Positions 1 to 11,650 of a DNA stretch of 64,000 nucleotides are shown here, piece by piece. This DNA is from Daphnia pulex (lineage: Eukaryota > Arthropoda > Branchiopoda > Diplostraca > Daphniidae). The notes under the pieces are model-generated. The model saw nothing but the letters and a program-made list of their open reading frames with translations, did not search any database and was not told the DNA's origin. The stretch lies in the NCBI RefSeq assembly GCF_021134715.1, contig NC_060024.1:2976001-3040000 (forward strand), in the 5' to 3' direction. Each line of letters opens with the position of its first letter. The stretch's first letter is position 1. The position numbers were made by a program, and so were the translations under genes.

Positions 1-1340
1 GACCATGAATTAATTTTCATAAATAAAGTAGACGTTATATCGATTAAAAAATTATGCAGTGTATTATCAATACTTAAAACGGATTAAGTTCCAGAACATT
101 TCATGTTGAAACAGAGTATAAGTATTTTTTATGTTTAAAATAAGGTTCTCTCCGAGAGGAAAAACATCAGTTGGATAATGCAAATACATGCAACTCAGCA
201 TCCGAGCCTCGTCTATTAGTGGTGTAGTTGTTAGGACTTCGGAGTAGGATACCGTAGGTTAAGGAAATAAATCTAATTTCCCGTTAGATTTTAAAGTTTT
301 CTGAAATCATTACATTTCTAGAAAAGAGAAGGAAAGAATCAAGCAAATTTTATAACAACAGATATACTGTTCAGAAAAAACATGATTTTTTCTGATGGGA
401 AAAAAGTATGTGGTATCACTGGGAAAAAAATTATTATCGGTAGTTTATATTACATTTTGCTGCCAGTTTGTTAACGTGAAAAACCGGTCTTTTGACTGTG
501 TATCAGCCTATGGTAAAGTTAAATATTTAATGTATTAAATTTTCTTATTCTTACACCACCATAAGAAACGTCATCTGGTAATTGTTAATGATTATCAATT
601 AAATCACAAGATTAATATGTCCGGTATTAGCAGTCGGGTCTTCGATATCTCATCAACTTACTTTGGTAATTTTACGATTAAAATTCTTTCAAATTCATAC
701 TTGATTTAGAATCTATCGCTTAACCAACAGTTTACAATCTTTAATTCTTGCTGATACAAAAAGCTAGCGTTTTTGGACATGACTTCTACGAACTTGTCTT
801 TATAATGAACACAAAAAAAAATTTCATTAATAAGAATTGAAATTATATCATAAAATCAAAACCAAAGAAACGTAGAGAGGTATCTGTTCAAGAATCCACA
901 GAGCGATTATTTTCCAGTTTACTTCTTGACACACCTAGCAGAACATGATATCTTTTGGATCTCTTAAAGATATCAACTTGTCTTGCTATTGTCTTTGCTT
1001 AGCTAAGACATCTTTTAGTCTCTCTTTAGACATCTTATTAAGAAGTATATGAAGGCCTACTATTGTCTTATAGATTCTACTAGATGTATTTGAAACGATA
1101 TCTTTTCATTCATTTTATTTATAAGTTTATGTATTAGGAAACACGCTACTTCTGTGCGTTAATAAAAATATTGCCCTACAACTGTTAGTTTGCATGACAT
1201 TTATTAGTTTAAAGAAATCTATATTTTAAAAAAAGTTACCTCATATCTTATGTAAATATCCCACTGAAAAGGCGTAAATCACGCCATAAAACCAAGAGAA
1301 TAATTTTTGTATGCACGTTAAGATATAGATGAACATCTTA
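1..1340. other. AT-rich non-coding stretch
   Basis: No open frame of useful length on either strand and no recognisable repeat ends. Around 940-1060 there are short AGATATC/GACATCTT-like words in both orientations, too degenerate to call an element. Confidence 0.5.
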
Positions 1341-1431
1341 GGGGATAGCGGGGTTATTTTGGACGGGAACAGTATTGGAAAAATGATCCAAGATGATCCA
1401 AAGGATTATTTGTCTTGTTGATCGATTGGAA

Positions 1432-1532
1432 GATCGAGATCGATTCATCTATCGATCACTTTTTCGCGATCGAGATCGATTCATCTATCGATTACTTTTT
1501 TCGCGATCGAGATCGCGTTCATCGATCCCTCC
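1432..1532. repeat. Short tandem repeat, 36-37 bp unit, about 2.8 copies
   Basis: Three successive units begin GATCGAGATCG at 1432, 1468 and 1505. The first two are nearly identical (36 and 37 bp) and end in a T-run followed by CGC; the third is degenerate and short. Each unit is rich in GATC/CGATCG words and therefore self-complementary. A second GATC-rich, unrepeated patch lies at 2345-2425. The two patches could be the subterminal regions of one DNA element of about 1.1 kb, but I could not align convincing terminal repeats. Confidence 0.7.
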
Positions 1533-1605
1533 GAAAAGATCTGATCTAGATCGAGATCGAAAGTGCTGGGATCGAGAATCAATTCGACTGTGGTGCCATC
1601 TATGA

Positions 1606-4600
1606 GTTGCAATCGAAGCTCTTCACATAATTATCTTTTCAGACTTAATTATTTTTCAGACGACGAGGCTCTTTCGTTTTTCTTTCACGTGGTACTTTAC
1701 GATTTGATAATTCGACTCTGTTTTTAGTGTAAGCTGGTATTTTTCTTAGAAATAGAAGGTATATTCACTGTCAATAGATTGTGTTCTTTCTATTTATTTA
1801 TTTTTTTATTTTTTATTTTCTGCATTCTGCAGACCAGTCTGAATAAGATGGCTTTTATTTATACTTTGATAGTAACGATGTAGATGGTGGTGCAGCTTTA
1901 ATCTCAGAAGAACACTGTGAAGAAATAGATGCGTAAGTAACTAAGTATATTAATCGTTAAATATTTAGCTTAATTTCCACTTTGGCTCATGATAAAATGT
2001 CTATATCAGCGATGAAGATGCTGCTGCTGGTACTGCCAATGTCAATCGCGGTAAAAAAACTAGTGACAAACAATCTGCCACCCTACTGAAAGGAGTGGTA
2101 GGCTACGGCAATTAATTTTAAATTTGAAGTCAAACTCAAATGTCTCGAAATGTTAGTTTTTTTAAACTTAATGGCGTCTGCTGCCGGAATTAGTCAACGA
2201 ATCCTTCTAAAACTAAAAAAAAATTGCCGATGAAGTAATAAGTTTGAAAACATGAGATTGAACCGTAATATTACCGTTTAATGCCCTGAATTACCAATCT
2301 GTTTTTACTTGGTGTAACAAAACGGAAATAAACTTTTTGGGAAATTGATCAAAATTGATTCGATCAATTCGATAAAAAAAAATCGCGATCGATTTCGATC
2401 ATTTTGATCAAAAATTTGGTGGGATCGAGACTGCCTGTTACTAAAATATTTAGAAAAAATAAATGAAAAATTATGTGAAAAATGTCATTCCTTAAACGGG
2501 AAAGTAATTTGATGTTCCCATCTATTTTATTTCTCAAGAAATCAATAAAAGTAAGAAAACCGCTATTCTTTTTTCCTTTTTTTTAGTTTTTTGGGGTTAC
2601 GACCAACTAATAGCTCAACAATTAAATATAAAATATAATAAAATAATACCTTGCCCAACCCTTTATTAGTTGCGATAATTTTCACATTATCAATGTACAT
2701 AATTAAAACATTCCTTCCTTTCCTAGAGGACCATTGCTGGGGATTCGTTTGGACAGACGATCGGGGGAAAAATTGGACTGCAGGGGAGATAGGGAATACT
2801 GAAAACGCCCCCTTTTTCAGACGAATCCGCCCGATTTGTCAAGTTTTCACCATCTAGTTTTAATTTATGAAATTCTGTGTTTATTAACCAGAATTAAACA
2901 TTTCTTTTTACAAAACAAGAGACCAGACATTTCCCTACTTAAAAAATTACAAAAAAAAACAAAAAACTGGAGGATCAGTTCTTTTTTTTTGCTTGTCCAA
3001 TTGATCACCCAAACCGTCCTGTTTTACCCCCGTTTTTTTATTTTTCGTAACTTGTTACGATTTTTATAAACTCTATAACTCAGAGACTTCTAAACAGAGA
3101 ACCTCGAGAAAAATAGGGAATATGAGGGTAACCATCAACTATACTTTCATCATTTTTTTGTCAAATCGTAATAAATTTCCTAATAATCGATTAAATACGA
3201 AATTCGTCCGGGATAACTCCGCCCTCACCTACTGATGTGTGATATGCTATGCGCTTTCTTAACAGTCGATAAAGTAACAAACTATCTTATCAAAACTGAG
3301 TTTGTAACTGTATCATTACTATTGCGTTTCGGGTTGTCACCCCCTCATAAGCGCGCGTTTTCTCTGTTTAACAGAGAAAAGGCGCCGGAAGAAAGTTGTC
3401 TAATCGTAAGTGTCGTATTTTGTTTGAAATGGTTAGAACTCATTTTAGAAAAAAAAGAGGAATAGTCAATTATGTTCACATTTACAGTGCAGATAGAAAA
3501 GAATATTCTTTGACGTATTGCTCCAGAAATGTCGTTTCCTCACTGTTAGCAAAATTGTTTTGTTTTCAAAAGTTGAAACTTTTTATTTCGTTGTACGCGA
3601 TTATAGTAAGTTTTAACCTTTGGTTTATTATTCCGATCTTGTTACCATTTTAACAAGTTATGAAACCTACAATTATGAAAGGTTTTAACTTGTGAAAAAC
3701 GAAGGTTTTTATTGTCAAAAAATGTCCATCTGGGGTTCTGCAACGCAACACAAATTAATTTATAGAAAAAGGGCTTTAACCAATTTATGAATATTTCAGA
3801 ATTTCCGATTATATGGTTTATATTATATATGTTAATGATACTAAATAGTATTAAATAACAAGCTGTTTATTTAATTACCAAATACAAAATACTTGTTCTT
3901 ACTTGTTCTTAGTTGGCCAACATTGAAATAACATGAAGTACTGTAATAACAGAACAATAAATGAACTTGGTGAATACATGACTTGATTGGTAGGTGTAGT
4001 GCTAAACAGATAGGCTAGCGAAACACGCTGAGTTTAAAAGGAGTAGTAACATAAAACACTATAGGTAAAGTTAACTACAGTGTTAATGCATTTTTAAAGA
4101 GATATTCAATTCAGGTAGAGTGAAGCAGATTCTTGAAAATATTAACTGTTTTTGAAGATCTTGATTGTTCAGTTGTTCTCTCGAATAGTTCAGATTCAAT
4201 GAAAAGGATCAATGCCATTACATCTTTGCACCATTCCAAGTCAAACACGACATAGTAAACTACCAGTAAAGAAATCAGTGCCTTCGTCAATTCTACTACG
4301 TAGAGGAAGGGCGATTACCCAGCAACTAGGTGAAAATTTATCAAAATTTCATCAACAAGGGACACGTTCTGTCCATTTCTTCGATTGCTGACGCCATATC
4401 AAGTGAATCATAGAAAAAAATCACGTTATGATTCAATATATAGAGCACGATTACACCACTCCCGCATAACGTCAGCCTACACCAACAGACCCTAAAGGCA
4501 AAAAGGGGGAATGTTCATTTCGCGAGGGCTAGGTGGCTTAGAGGATGAAGCCCGGCATAGCCATAAAACATAGGAATTTTTTTGGAATTTGTTTCCAAAA

Positions 4601-4880
4601 TTTCATTCATTAATGTCTCGGCTTCTCAGCCGAGTATAAAAAATCATGAAAATTGTTTCAAGAGGTGGGCTATCCTATCATTTTGAAACAATCAGAATAT
4701 TTTTCGATGCAGCAGTTGACGAGAACACTGCTGCACAAAAACGAACACTCAAGTTCTCATATTTCTTTACAGTTTTCACGTTTTAGATGGGAAGTGTTTA
4801 AACTTTTTAAGTTTTGCTGCATTACTGTGTATTACAAATTTTGACAAAAATCAAACAAAATCATTCAGTACAAAAATGCT
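1606..4880. other. Non-coding stretch, no supported gene
   Basis: Several open frames of 60-90 codons occur (for example near 2651, 2836, 3235 and 3396 on the plus strand), but they have no signal peptide, domain or splice structure that I recognise and look like chance. At 3348-3390 there is a short hairpin-forming motif (CTCTGTTTAACAGAG with flanking TAAGCGCGC) that recurs, diverged, at 37909-37940, so some of this is dispersed repeat. Confidence 0.5.
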
Positions 4881-4991
4881 TACATGAAAATTAGTTTTTG
4901 TTTTCAATAATTATTATTAAAGTGACTTATGGCACTATTCTTTTTCATGTGTGGGTAGTCCTATAATCAATTATATTTGGGTGGGAAAATC

Positions 4992-6285
4992 CTATTTACC
5001 AGCATTGGAGCAAGTTGAATAGTTTGTGGTGCTGGCACAAGTAGCCGTCAAAGAACGGGTTGAGAGAGAAGTTGATGTAGTTGTCAATGTTGTCGTGCCA
5101 TAGGCCAGTTTGAACCGAGGAGCCCCAGCGGGGAATCCCTCTGGTAGGCTGAATCCCGATTGAATGGTTAGGGGGATAGAATTTGTTTTTTCAAAAGTAG
5201 TTTCAGATTTCGCAGCAGTTTCTGTGAGTTCAGCAGATCTTTATAGGTGCCAATTAACAAATTTAGAAACTAATTAGTTCGTCAACTTTTAAGACATATG
5301 CAGAACAGAAATGAACATTCAACATGCCATAGTATATTAGCATACATGTTCAAAATTTCGACAGTCTTGGCCGAAAGTTCCAATACTTCGTACTCAAAAA
5401 CTCGTAATTTTGTTCTATTGATTTTGGTTTTGGTTTTGGTTTGAGCCTATGGCAGGGGAAGAACTTTATTTAATAATATTTCATCCCCTTATGCCACAAT
5501 ATCTAAATCATCCTATTCTCCTTTAATTGTTGGCTTTCCTCGACGACAAATTCGGTTAATTAATATCATGATATGAAAGACAATACTTCTGGTCTTCAAT
5601 AACATTGGCTTGTTTTGACACATCATCATCACAGATGCCATTGATTAATCATTCCTTATCAAAAAGTATTGAGAAATTTTATCCTAATATCCCAGATCGT
5701 TATTGGACCAAATTGCTTATTATTCACATATTAAGCGTTCGGAAAATTTTGTGGAAATAAAAGAGAATAAAGAAAAAATTAAATAATTTTTCCCCCGTCA
5801 TTTGATGATGCTATATACCCGCCAATAACTAAACTTATACAGTAAAAAGCAGGTATTTATTTGAGCACAGGGTATTAAAAAATTCCAGTCAATACTATAT
5901 TTATATCTATAAAATGTTAATTAAAAAAAATAGTTTACCTCTTTACTGGGTTTTCAGACAAAGAAATGCTACCGTCCTTCGTTTCAGTATCATCATCATC
6001 ATAGAAAAGTCCACGGCGTGTACGACCTTGGTTTTCTTCCTCGTCGTACAAGAGACCACGGCGACGACGTCCAGCTGAGCAAGTTGTCAATGTACCCGCA
6101 GACGTGGTGCAAGTAGTAACAGATGTAGTGGTAGCAGTCGATGTGACTGTGGAGAGGATCACCGTAAAAGTACTCAAAAAAATACGAGCATTATTTTTTG
6201 GCTGATTGCTTGTGTCTTCAACTTGCGCTTGAATAATAGTAAGGGCAGCTAAAAGCGGTATTATATATGCTATTTCAAAACGCAT
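4992..6285 (-). CDS. Small secreted Thr/Cys-rich protein with tandem polybasic sites (copy A, two exons)
   Basis: Two exons on the minus strand: 6285-5939 (347 nt) and 5238-4992 (247 nt), joined across a 700-bp GT-AG intron in phase 2, giving about 197 residues. Residues 1-20 form a signal peptide (MRFEIA start, hydrophobic core, then AQ). A Thr/Ser/Val-rich stretch follows with two Cys nine residues apart, then RRRRG-LLYD-EEENQ and RTRRG-LFYDDDD: two furin-like sites each followed by the same Gly-Leu-hydrophobic-Tyr-Asp motif. Exon 2 contains IQSGFSLPEGFP, a Thr-rich run, a second Cys pair eight residues apart, and ends NAGK. The start is supported by the signal peptide, the conserved MRFE shared with copy B, and a TATA box 80 bp upstream. 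Near-identical to copy C at 55014-56277 in the opposite orientation. The exon structure and silent divergence argue for a functional gene. I do not recognise the family; a secreted structural protein or a processed peptide precursor are both possible. Confidence 0.82.
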
Positions 6286-6364
6286 TGTATTTTATAGGGA
6301 TAGAAACAAGCAATGTTCAATTTGGTTAAGATATTGAATGGCCTCTGAAAATTACTTAGCCGAC

Positions 6365-6372
6365 TATATATA
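6365..6372 (-). promoter_or_regulatory. TATA box of copy A
   Basis: TATATATA on the minus strand, 80 bp upstream of the ATG. It sits in a block (GTATGGGTATATATAGTCGG) that is identical upstream of copy C, so the core promoter was duplicated with the gene and kept. Confidence 0.65.
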
Positions 6373-6399
6373 CCCATACAGAATGAGGACTAGATGCAA

Positions 6400-8365
6400 T
6401 ATGTACTAAAATGGTAAAAATGAAGTAGATGTTTAGAAAACTGTTATATCAACATTGTAAGTGAAGAATAGCTGCTTCGAAGCATCATTTAAGCAGTTTC
6501 AATGTATTTACTAATAGGATTCCACATTCAATTTGTTTGAGAAAATTGTTGCGAATTTTTTCTCTAAACGAAAAGAGTAGCCCCCCTAACCATTATGGTT
6601 CCGCTAACTTTAAAAAATTTCTACTATAATTTTTTACGTCTATAATTTTTAATAGCTTTTCTAGAAAGAGCAAAAAATCTATTATTTATAGTTACTAAAT
6701 GAAATCAAAGTATAAGGAACCAATGAGACTCAATACAACAGAGTAAGGTAGCCTTCCTAGTGACTTACAATGTTCGATATAGTTATTTCTTTATTTTTAT
6801 TTTTTTTATTCTTTATTATTAGCTACCTACCAACTTAAAGAGCAATTGATGGGAAATTTACATAAAAAATTGTGAGATTAAATTTCATCTCATCGTAACT
6901 AAAAACAATTTTAACAAGCGATATCTTCCACTGAATACGTCTGAATACTGAATACGTAATTAGGTTAATCTTTTCAGAATCGCAAGGCAATTCCAATTGC
7001 ACAAAGTCTTTATTCTTGATTGTTTTATTTCCCGAGATAGTCAGGAATGAAAGTCGTGAAAAATCTTCCACCTCGTCAAGATTGCTTTTGTTGAATTGTA
7101 TAACGTAACATCACTAAAAATCATGAGATCAGCATGATTTTTTTCTGTTTTCCTACTACGGAATGGGTTATATCTCACATAGTATGAGACAAAAATATAT
7201 GTGAAATATTTTTTCATGACAAATTTGAGGGTGACATTCTCATCACTTTAATGAGAAAAATTTTAGATCATCAAAAATTATGGAAAAATCAATTGTCATT
7301 CAAAATCAAATGATTTCTCATATAGTTTGATGATATTTTTCCGTAAGGATTATCGTGGATTTCATGTTGAACTATAAAATTTAAAAAGAGAAGTTCTTTG
7401 AGTTTCTTGAAAAATATCTGTCTCAGTTTCCAAGTCAAGCCGATGCAAGTTCCTTTGTCAAGACATTCCGATTAAGCATGATTTATAGAGGAGTTTCCTG
7501 ATAGTAAACAAATGTTTTGCCACAGCCAAACACACATGTTTTCTAAAACATACAATGTTAGATAGTAGTTGAGACTTGGCAAAGTTAGCGCGAATTTTAT
7601 TTTTGAGCCCCCACCTTACCATTTAAAAACAATTTAAATACCCACTAGGCTTTAAAAGCAAGAGGAAAAAATTAGCTATCAAAAACTTATTTTTAGTTTA
7701 TGACAAACCTCTTAGTTTAAAACCAAAAAGTATTTTTCTGATTTAAAAAACGGTTTTAACACTGCGCTTAAGGGGGAAAAAGTGGTCGTACTTAATTGGT
7801 AAACGACGGTGTAGATACGTGGGGGTAAATCCTACGAAAATTTCAAGTGTGTATGATTTGTATATTGTCTTTTCTCGAGCTCAGGAATAAAAGAAAAAAA
7901 CATTCTATCTCTAGCCATTCAAAAGTTATTCCAGTTGCAATGAAACACGTAGCGCCATAAGAATACACGCAAAACTAGGGGGTGTTCTTAATTCGTTGGT
8001 GGGTACTGTATATACCTTTTAGTTAGTTATTTATTTTTTTAGGGATGCATATATTTGGTTTTTCCATGTAGTGTTAAAAAACCATGCCGATTATCGGACA
8101 AATAATTCCCGAAAAACGGGAATCCAGATTCGGGTATTTTGATTACCGAAAACAGCGGCAGTGGAGGGTACCACCAATCGGTAATTAATGTTAAAGTTTT
8201 TAACTGCTTATACATACACAGTTAAGTGTTAAAAGCCTTCAGAATAGCTACATCAAGTCCCTGTTGGTTCCCCTCATAATATTATAATGAAAAATAAAGA
8301 GAAATTAATGTATTACTCCACTGGAGGCCATCATTTTTTACATTAATTTCCCTTTACACAAACAC
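6400..8365. other. AT-rich non-coding stretch
   Basis: No supported gene. At 7110-7340 there are many ATGAGA/TCTCAT and TGATTT words in both orientations, similar in style to 46280-46980. At 8085-8200 short near-palindromic ACCGATTATCGG-type words occur, with similar words at 10110-10205. Confidence 0.45.
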
Positions 8366-8368
8366 TAA

Positions 8369-9520
8369 AGTCTCACCTACACTAGAGGTTTTTAAGCCAT
8401 TAACCATTTATTTTTAAGAAATTAAGCTAAGCAGCAAACATTTCTACATTGGCGTGCATTTATTTCTGATTTTAGGCGTGGAATTTTTTTCAAAAATGGC
8501 TGACAATCAAACTATTTTAAATAAAAAAACCGTTTCGCCAAAGATGGTCTGTCTCTTTGCCAACAAAACCACTAAGAATATCTCCGAGAAAAAGAGTTTT
8601 GAAAAATGCAAACGATTAATCCGGATATGGGAGTTAATCTGCAGCCAAGCGAAGGTAAATTTTGTTGCAGTTACTGAATGTCTCTGAAAAGATAATTATA
8701 TACATTGTTTTTAATTGTTTTTCTAGAATTTTAACATATCCATGGAACGAAATAGGAATCCAACAAATGATTCAAGGTGTGTCAGAGTACCCAAAATTGT
8801 TTGACATTTCTCGTCAAGATTACAAAGATTTAACTGTACATGCCCGTGCACTCGAGGCTATTGCTCGGACGCTGCCAAATTGTAGTAAGTATCCACTATG
8901 TTACATTGGAGTGTATATCACTGCTTAATATTTCTGTCTTAATTAGCCGGTCCTGATGTGAAGTCAAAATCGGACTATCTGCGAAAACTTTCGATACAAG
9001 AGATGAGAGAAAAACATAAAGAAGATCCATCTGGGACTTGGATGGTTTGAAGGGTCACCAACGCAAACCATTTCCGTTTTATGAAGCAATGGGTTTCATT
9101 GCCCCATTCGCAAAGGAAGAGTCTAATACTGGTTAAGTTGTTCATCGTAAAACCAATAGTCTAACTCATCAACGCATATTGTGATTACTACTCTTTATTG
9201 ATTATTATTATTATTTTGTTTTCCGCTCATACACAGTTGTATTTTGAAGTCGTTATCCATTTAGTTGCAAATTTGTTTGAACTAACTAAATGACATAGTA
9301 AATACCATGAATAAAATTCGTCTGCATTTATTCACGACCGAAATCTAGTGGCCTTTTATGAATTAGATAAGCAATCTTTCTATCTCCGCCTTCCTTTGGG
9401 TCAATTGACAATATAATTCACTTTGAGTGTAAGTTGCAAAATTAAAAATTTTAACTTCTAAAAAACTTGAAAGTTTAAAGAACTAAAGACTTAAGAAAAA
9501 CCTCTAGTGTAAGTGAGCCT
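8369..9520 (+). mobile_element. Small PIF/Harbinger-like DNA transposon carrying a MADF-domain gene
   Basis: Inverted terminal repeats of about 28 bp: left 8369-8396 (begins AGTCTCACCTACACTAGAGG) and right 9491-9520 (reverse complement begins AGGCTCACTTACACTAGAGG). Both ends are flanked by TAA (8366-8368 and 9521-9523), the 3-bp TWA-type target duplication expected of PIF/Harbinger elements. The 1,152-bp body holds only the broken MADF gene and no transposase, so it would be non-autonomous. Autonomous PIF/Harbinger elements usually carry a transposase plus a Myb/SANT or MADF-like protein, which fits this as an internally deleted copy. Confidence 0.65.
8496..9136 (+). pseudogene. MADF-domain (Adf-1-like DNA-binding) protein, broken
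   Basis: Three exon-like blocks: 8496-8654 (ATG, Lys-rich leader), 8727-8884 and 8947-9136. The second and third encode a MADF-type domain: an IQQMIQGVSEYPKLFD helix start, DYKD, an ALEAIARTL helix, then DYLRKLSIQEMREKHK, and further on a PFYEAMGFIAPF tail typical of these proteins. The 8885-8946 intron (GTAAGT...TTAG) joins in frame. The frame breaks near 9041, where the domain tail continues in another frame, and the first block does not join the second in phase. It lies wholly within the TIR-bounded element at 8369-9520, so it is transposon cargo rather than a host gene. Confidence 0.6.
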
Positions 9521-9523
9521 TAA

Positions 9524-10502
9524 CACACTAACACTCTCTCCTAACTTTTAACACTAACTCTTACACTAACCGCTACACCATCGACTTTGTTAATGATAAT
9601 GAATTTGAACTGACACATTGCAAGAAAAGGTTGCTACATTGTTTCTTGGATTGGTTTACAAATTATTGGAAATGAAAATCTTGTTTTACAAGCGTATAAT
9701 ATATCAGAAGACTTGATTCTTTAAAATATTGTTTCATTTGCCCTTAACAAAATTTTTCTAAGTCCCATATTCTCTTAATCGTGTTATATATAGTTGTAGA
9801 TAGAATTCACTATATATTGATATGAAAATCCGAACTTATCAATAATTTAATATGATGCGTGCTAAGTAGGCCTATATAAAAGTATAACTTGATCACTAGT
9901 ATTTGACCCAATATATTCTTATTAATTTTCTATAATAGGAACATTAATATTAGCTCCCTACGTATAGAATTATTATAGAAACTCACATTGACTAAATGTA
10001 CACAAAAATGCAAAAAATCTATTAGTTCCCAGCCAAACGGAGAAAACAATTACGGAAATTATACATTATTATCCTCGAAATCAAATTTGGGGTATAAAAA
10101 CTACCGATTTATCTCTTTCAGTGACTTTTAATAACCGTTTTCAAAATTGTGGTGTGTAGTTAGATTTCCGTTAATACCTAACTACTGATAATCGGTAGCC
10201 TTGTTAACAGTCGATCGGTTCCCTCTTTCTACACCGTCCCATATAAGACTGTGGCATTAAAAATCGAAAACATTTAAATAAAATTTTTATTTTTATGGCC
10301 ACGTTGGTTTTTATTGTCCAAACATGGTTTAAATATTTGAAAAATCTGTGGCTAATTTTTTTTGCCATTTGCCATTTTTTCTCTTCTTGATGAAATTTTT
10401 CATATTTATGACACAGCTATTTAGTTCAAATTGATGTAAAATGCTAGGCTAGCTATTAATGAATAATGTCTCAAAAGGGAAAAATATTCCCCCAATTCCC
10501 CA
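9524..10502. other. AT-rich non-coding stretch
   Basis: No supported coding sequence. Immediately after the PIF/Harbinger-like element there is a run of ACACTAAC/TAACACTC words (9524-9575), a short simple-sequence patch. Confidence 0.45.
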
Positions 10503-10792
10503 ATTAGCAGAGATATTGGCAATTGAAAATCTTGAAAATTTTTCGTCATTTGATCTTGAAATTTTGTTTTCATTGATTTTTGAGAAAAGAATTGAATCGA
10601 TGTAAAAATGCTGGGCTTGGTTGGCTATCGATGGTTGGAGTTCAGAAAAAAATTAATGGCCGGAAGAATAGATCTCTTTTGCTTTTTTCAAAATCGGCCG
10701 CTAGATGGCGTGGCGAAATGAGGTCTGTCAATGGCGAAAATCTTCAGAAAATGAAGAAAATTTTTTTTTCAATTGCCAATATCTCTGCTAAT
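10503..10792. repeat. Inverted repeat, 27-bp perfect arms
   Basis: Arms at 10503-10529 and 10766-10792 are perfect reverse complements (left begins ATTAGCAGAGATATTGGC). The 236-bp spacer contains no gene. This is the layout of a short MITE-like or foldback element; I see no target duplication next to the arms. Confidence 0.75.
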
Positions 10793-11650
10793 AACCGTTT
10801 AAAATAAAAACGGGGCGAGTCGTCTCTGGAGGGGGGCAAAATCTTTCATTCTAAAAAATTAGATTTTTTTAGAGGTCTGGTTTGCCCGAAAACTGATGTC
10901 AAAAATCAGCAAAAACACTACAATATCTGGGGGGGGTATCTTAGTTTTTATTAAATAAATTAAAAACTATGCTAGCTAGAACATTGCGGATTTCATTATT
11001 GGGTTTTCCGTAAAATTCTGCACAAATTGGTTTATACGGGGACTGACTGCAATGCCTTCGTCACCCTTTTCCAAAAAATTTAAACCCCCATAACCCCCAA
11101 TTTTGGCCTGATTGAGTGTTGGACTCAGTGTTAAGAAAAAACACAATCAGTAAGTTATAGAGTTTAAAAAACCGTAAAAAATGACAAAAAGGGGGGGGGG
11201 GTGGGGTGGACAATTGGCATGAAAAAATGGAAAACCCAAAATTCGAACTTATCCTCCAGGTTTATTGTTTTTTATACATTTTAATGTAGAGAAATATCTG
11301 TTCTTAAATTTTGTAAAAAAATACCAAATTCTGGTTAATAAATACAGAATTTTTTGTATTTAAACTAGTGAGTAGAAACTGAACGATTCAGAGTGACGTC
11401 ATTAAAAAAAGGGCGTTTTTAGTTTTCCCTATATCTCTATAGTTCGATTTCGCCCTCGAGGGTATGTCCAAACAAACCTCAAGCAATGGACCTCTAAGAA
11501 AGTTGCTATACAGATTTAATTATGTACAAACATAATTTGAAAATTGTCTCAATTATAATAAAAGGATGGGCAGGCTATTTTCTATTATACTCTACATTTA
11601 TACTATAGAAAAAATTACCGAAAAATTGCAGTTTTTTCTTTTATCCATAA
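10793..11650. other. Non-coding stretch with a poly-G tract
   Basis: No gene seen. A G-rich homopolymer-like tract lies at 11191-11209 and a C/A-rich patch at 11060-11105. The end abuts the 5' truncation point of a LINE. Confidence 0.5.

Noticed and set aside
8085-10205. Outer inverted repeat (ACCGATTATC-type words) enclosing the MADF element
   Set aside because: Only about ten bases match convincingly; likely chance or unrelated repeats.
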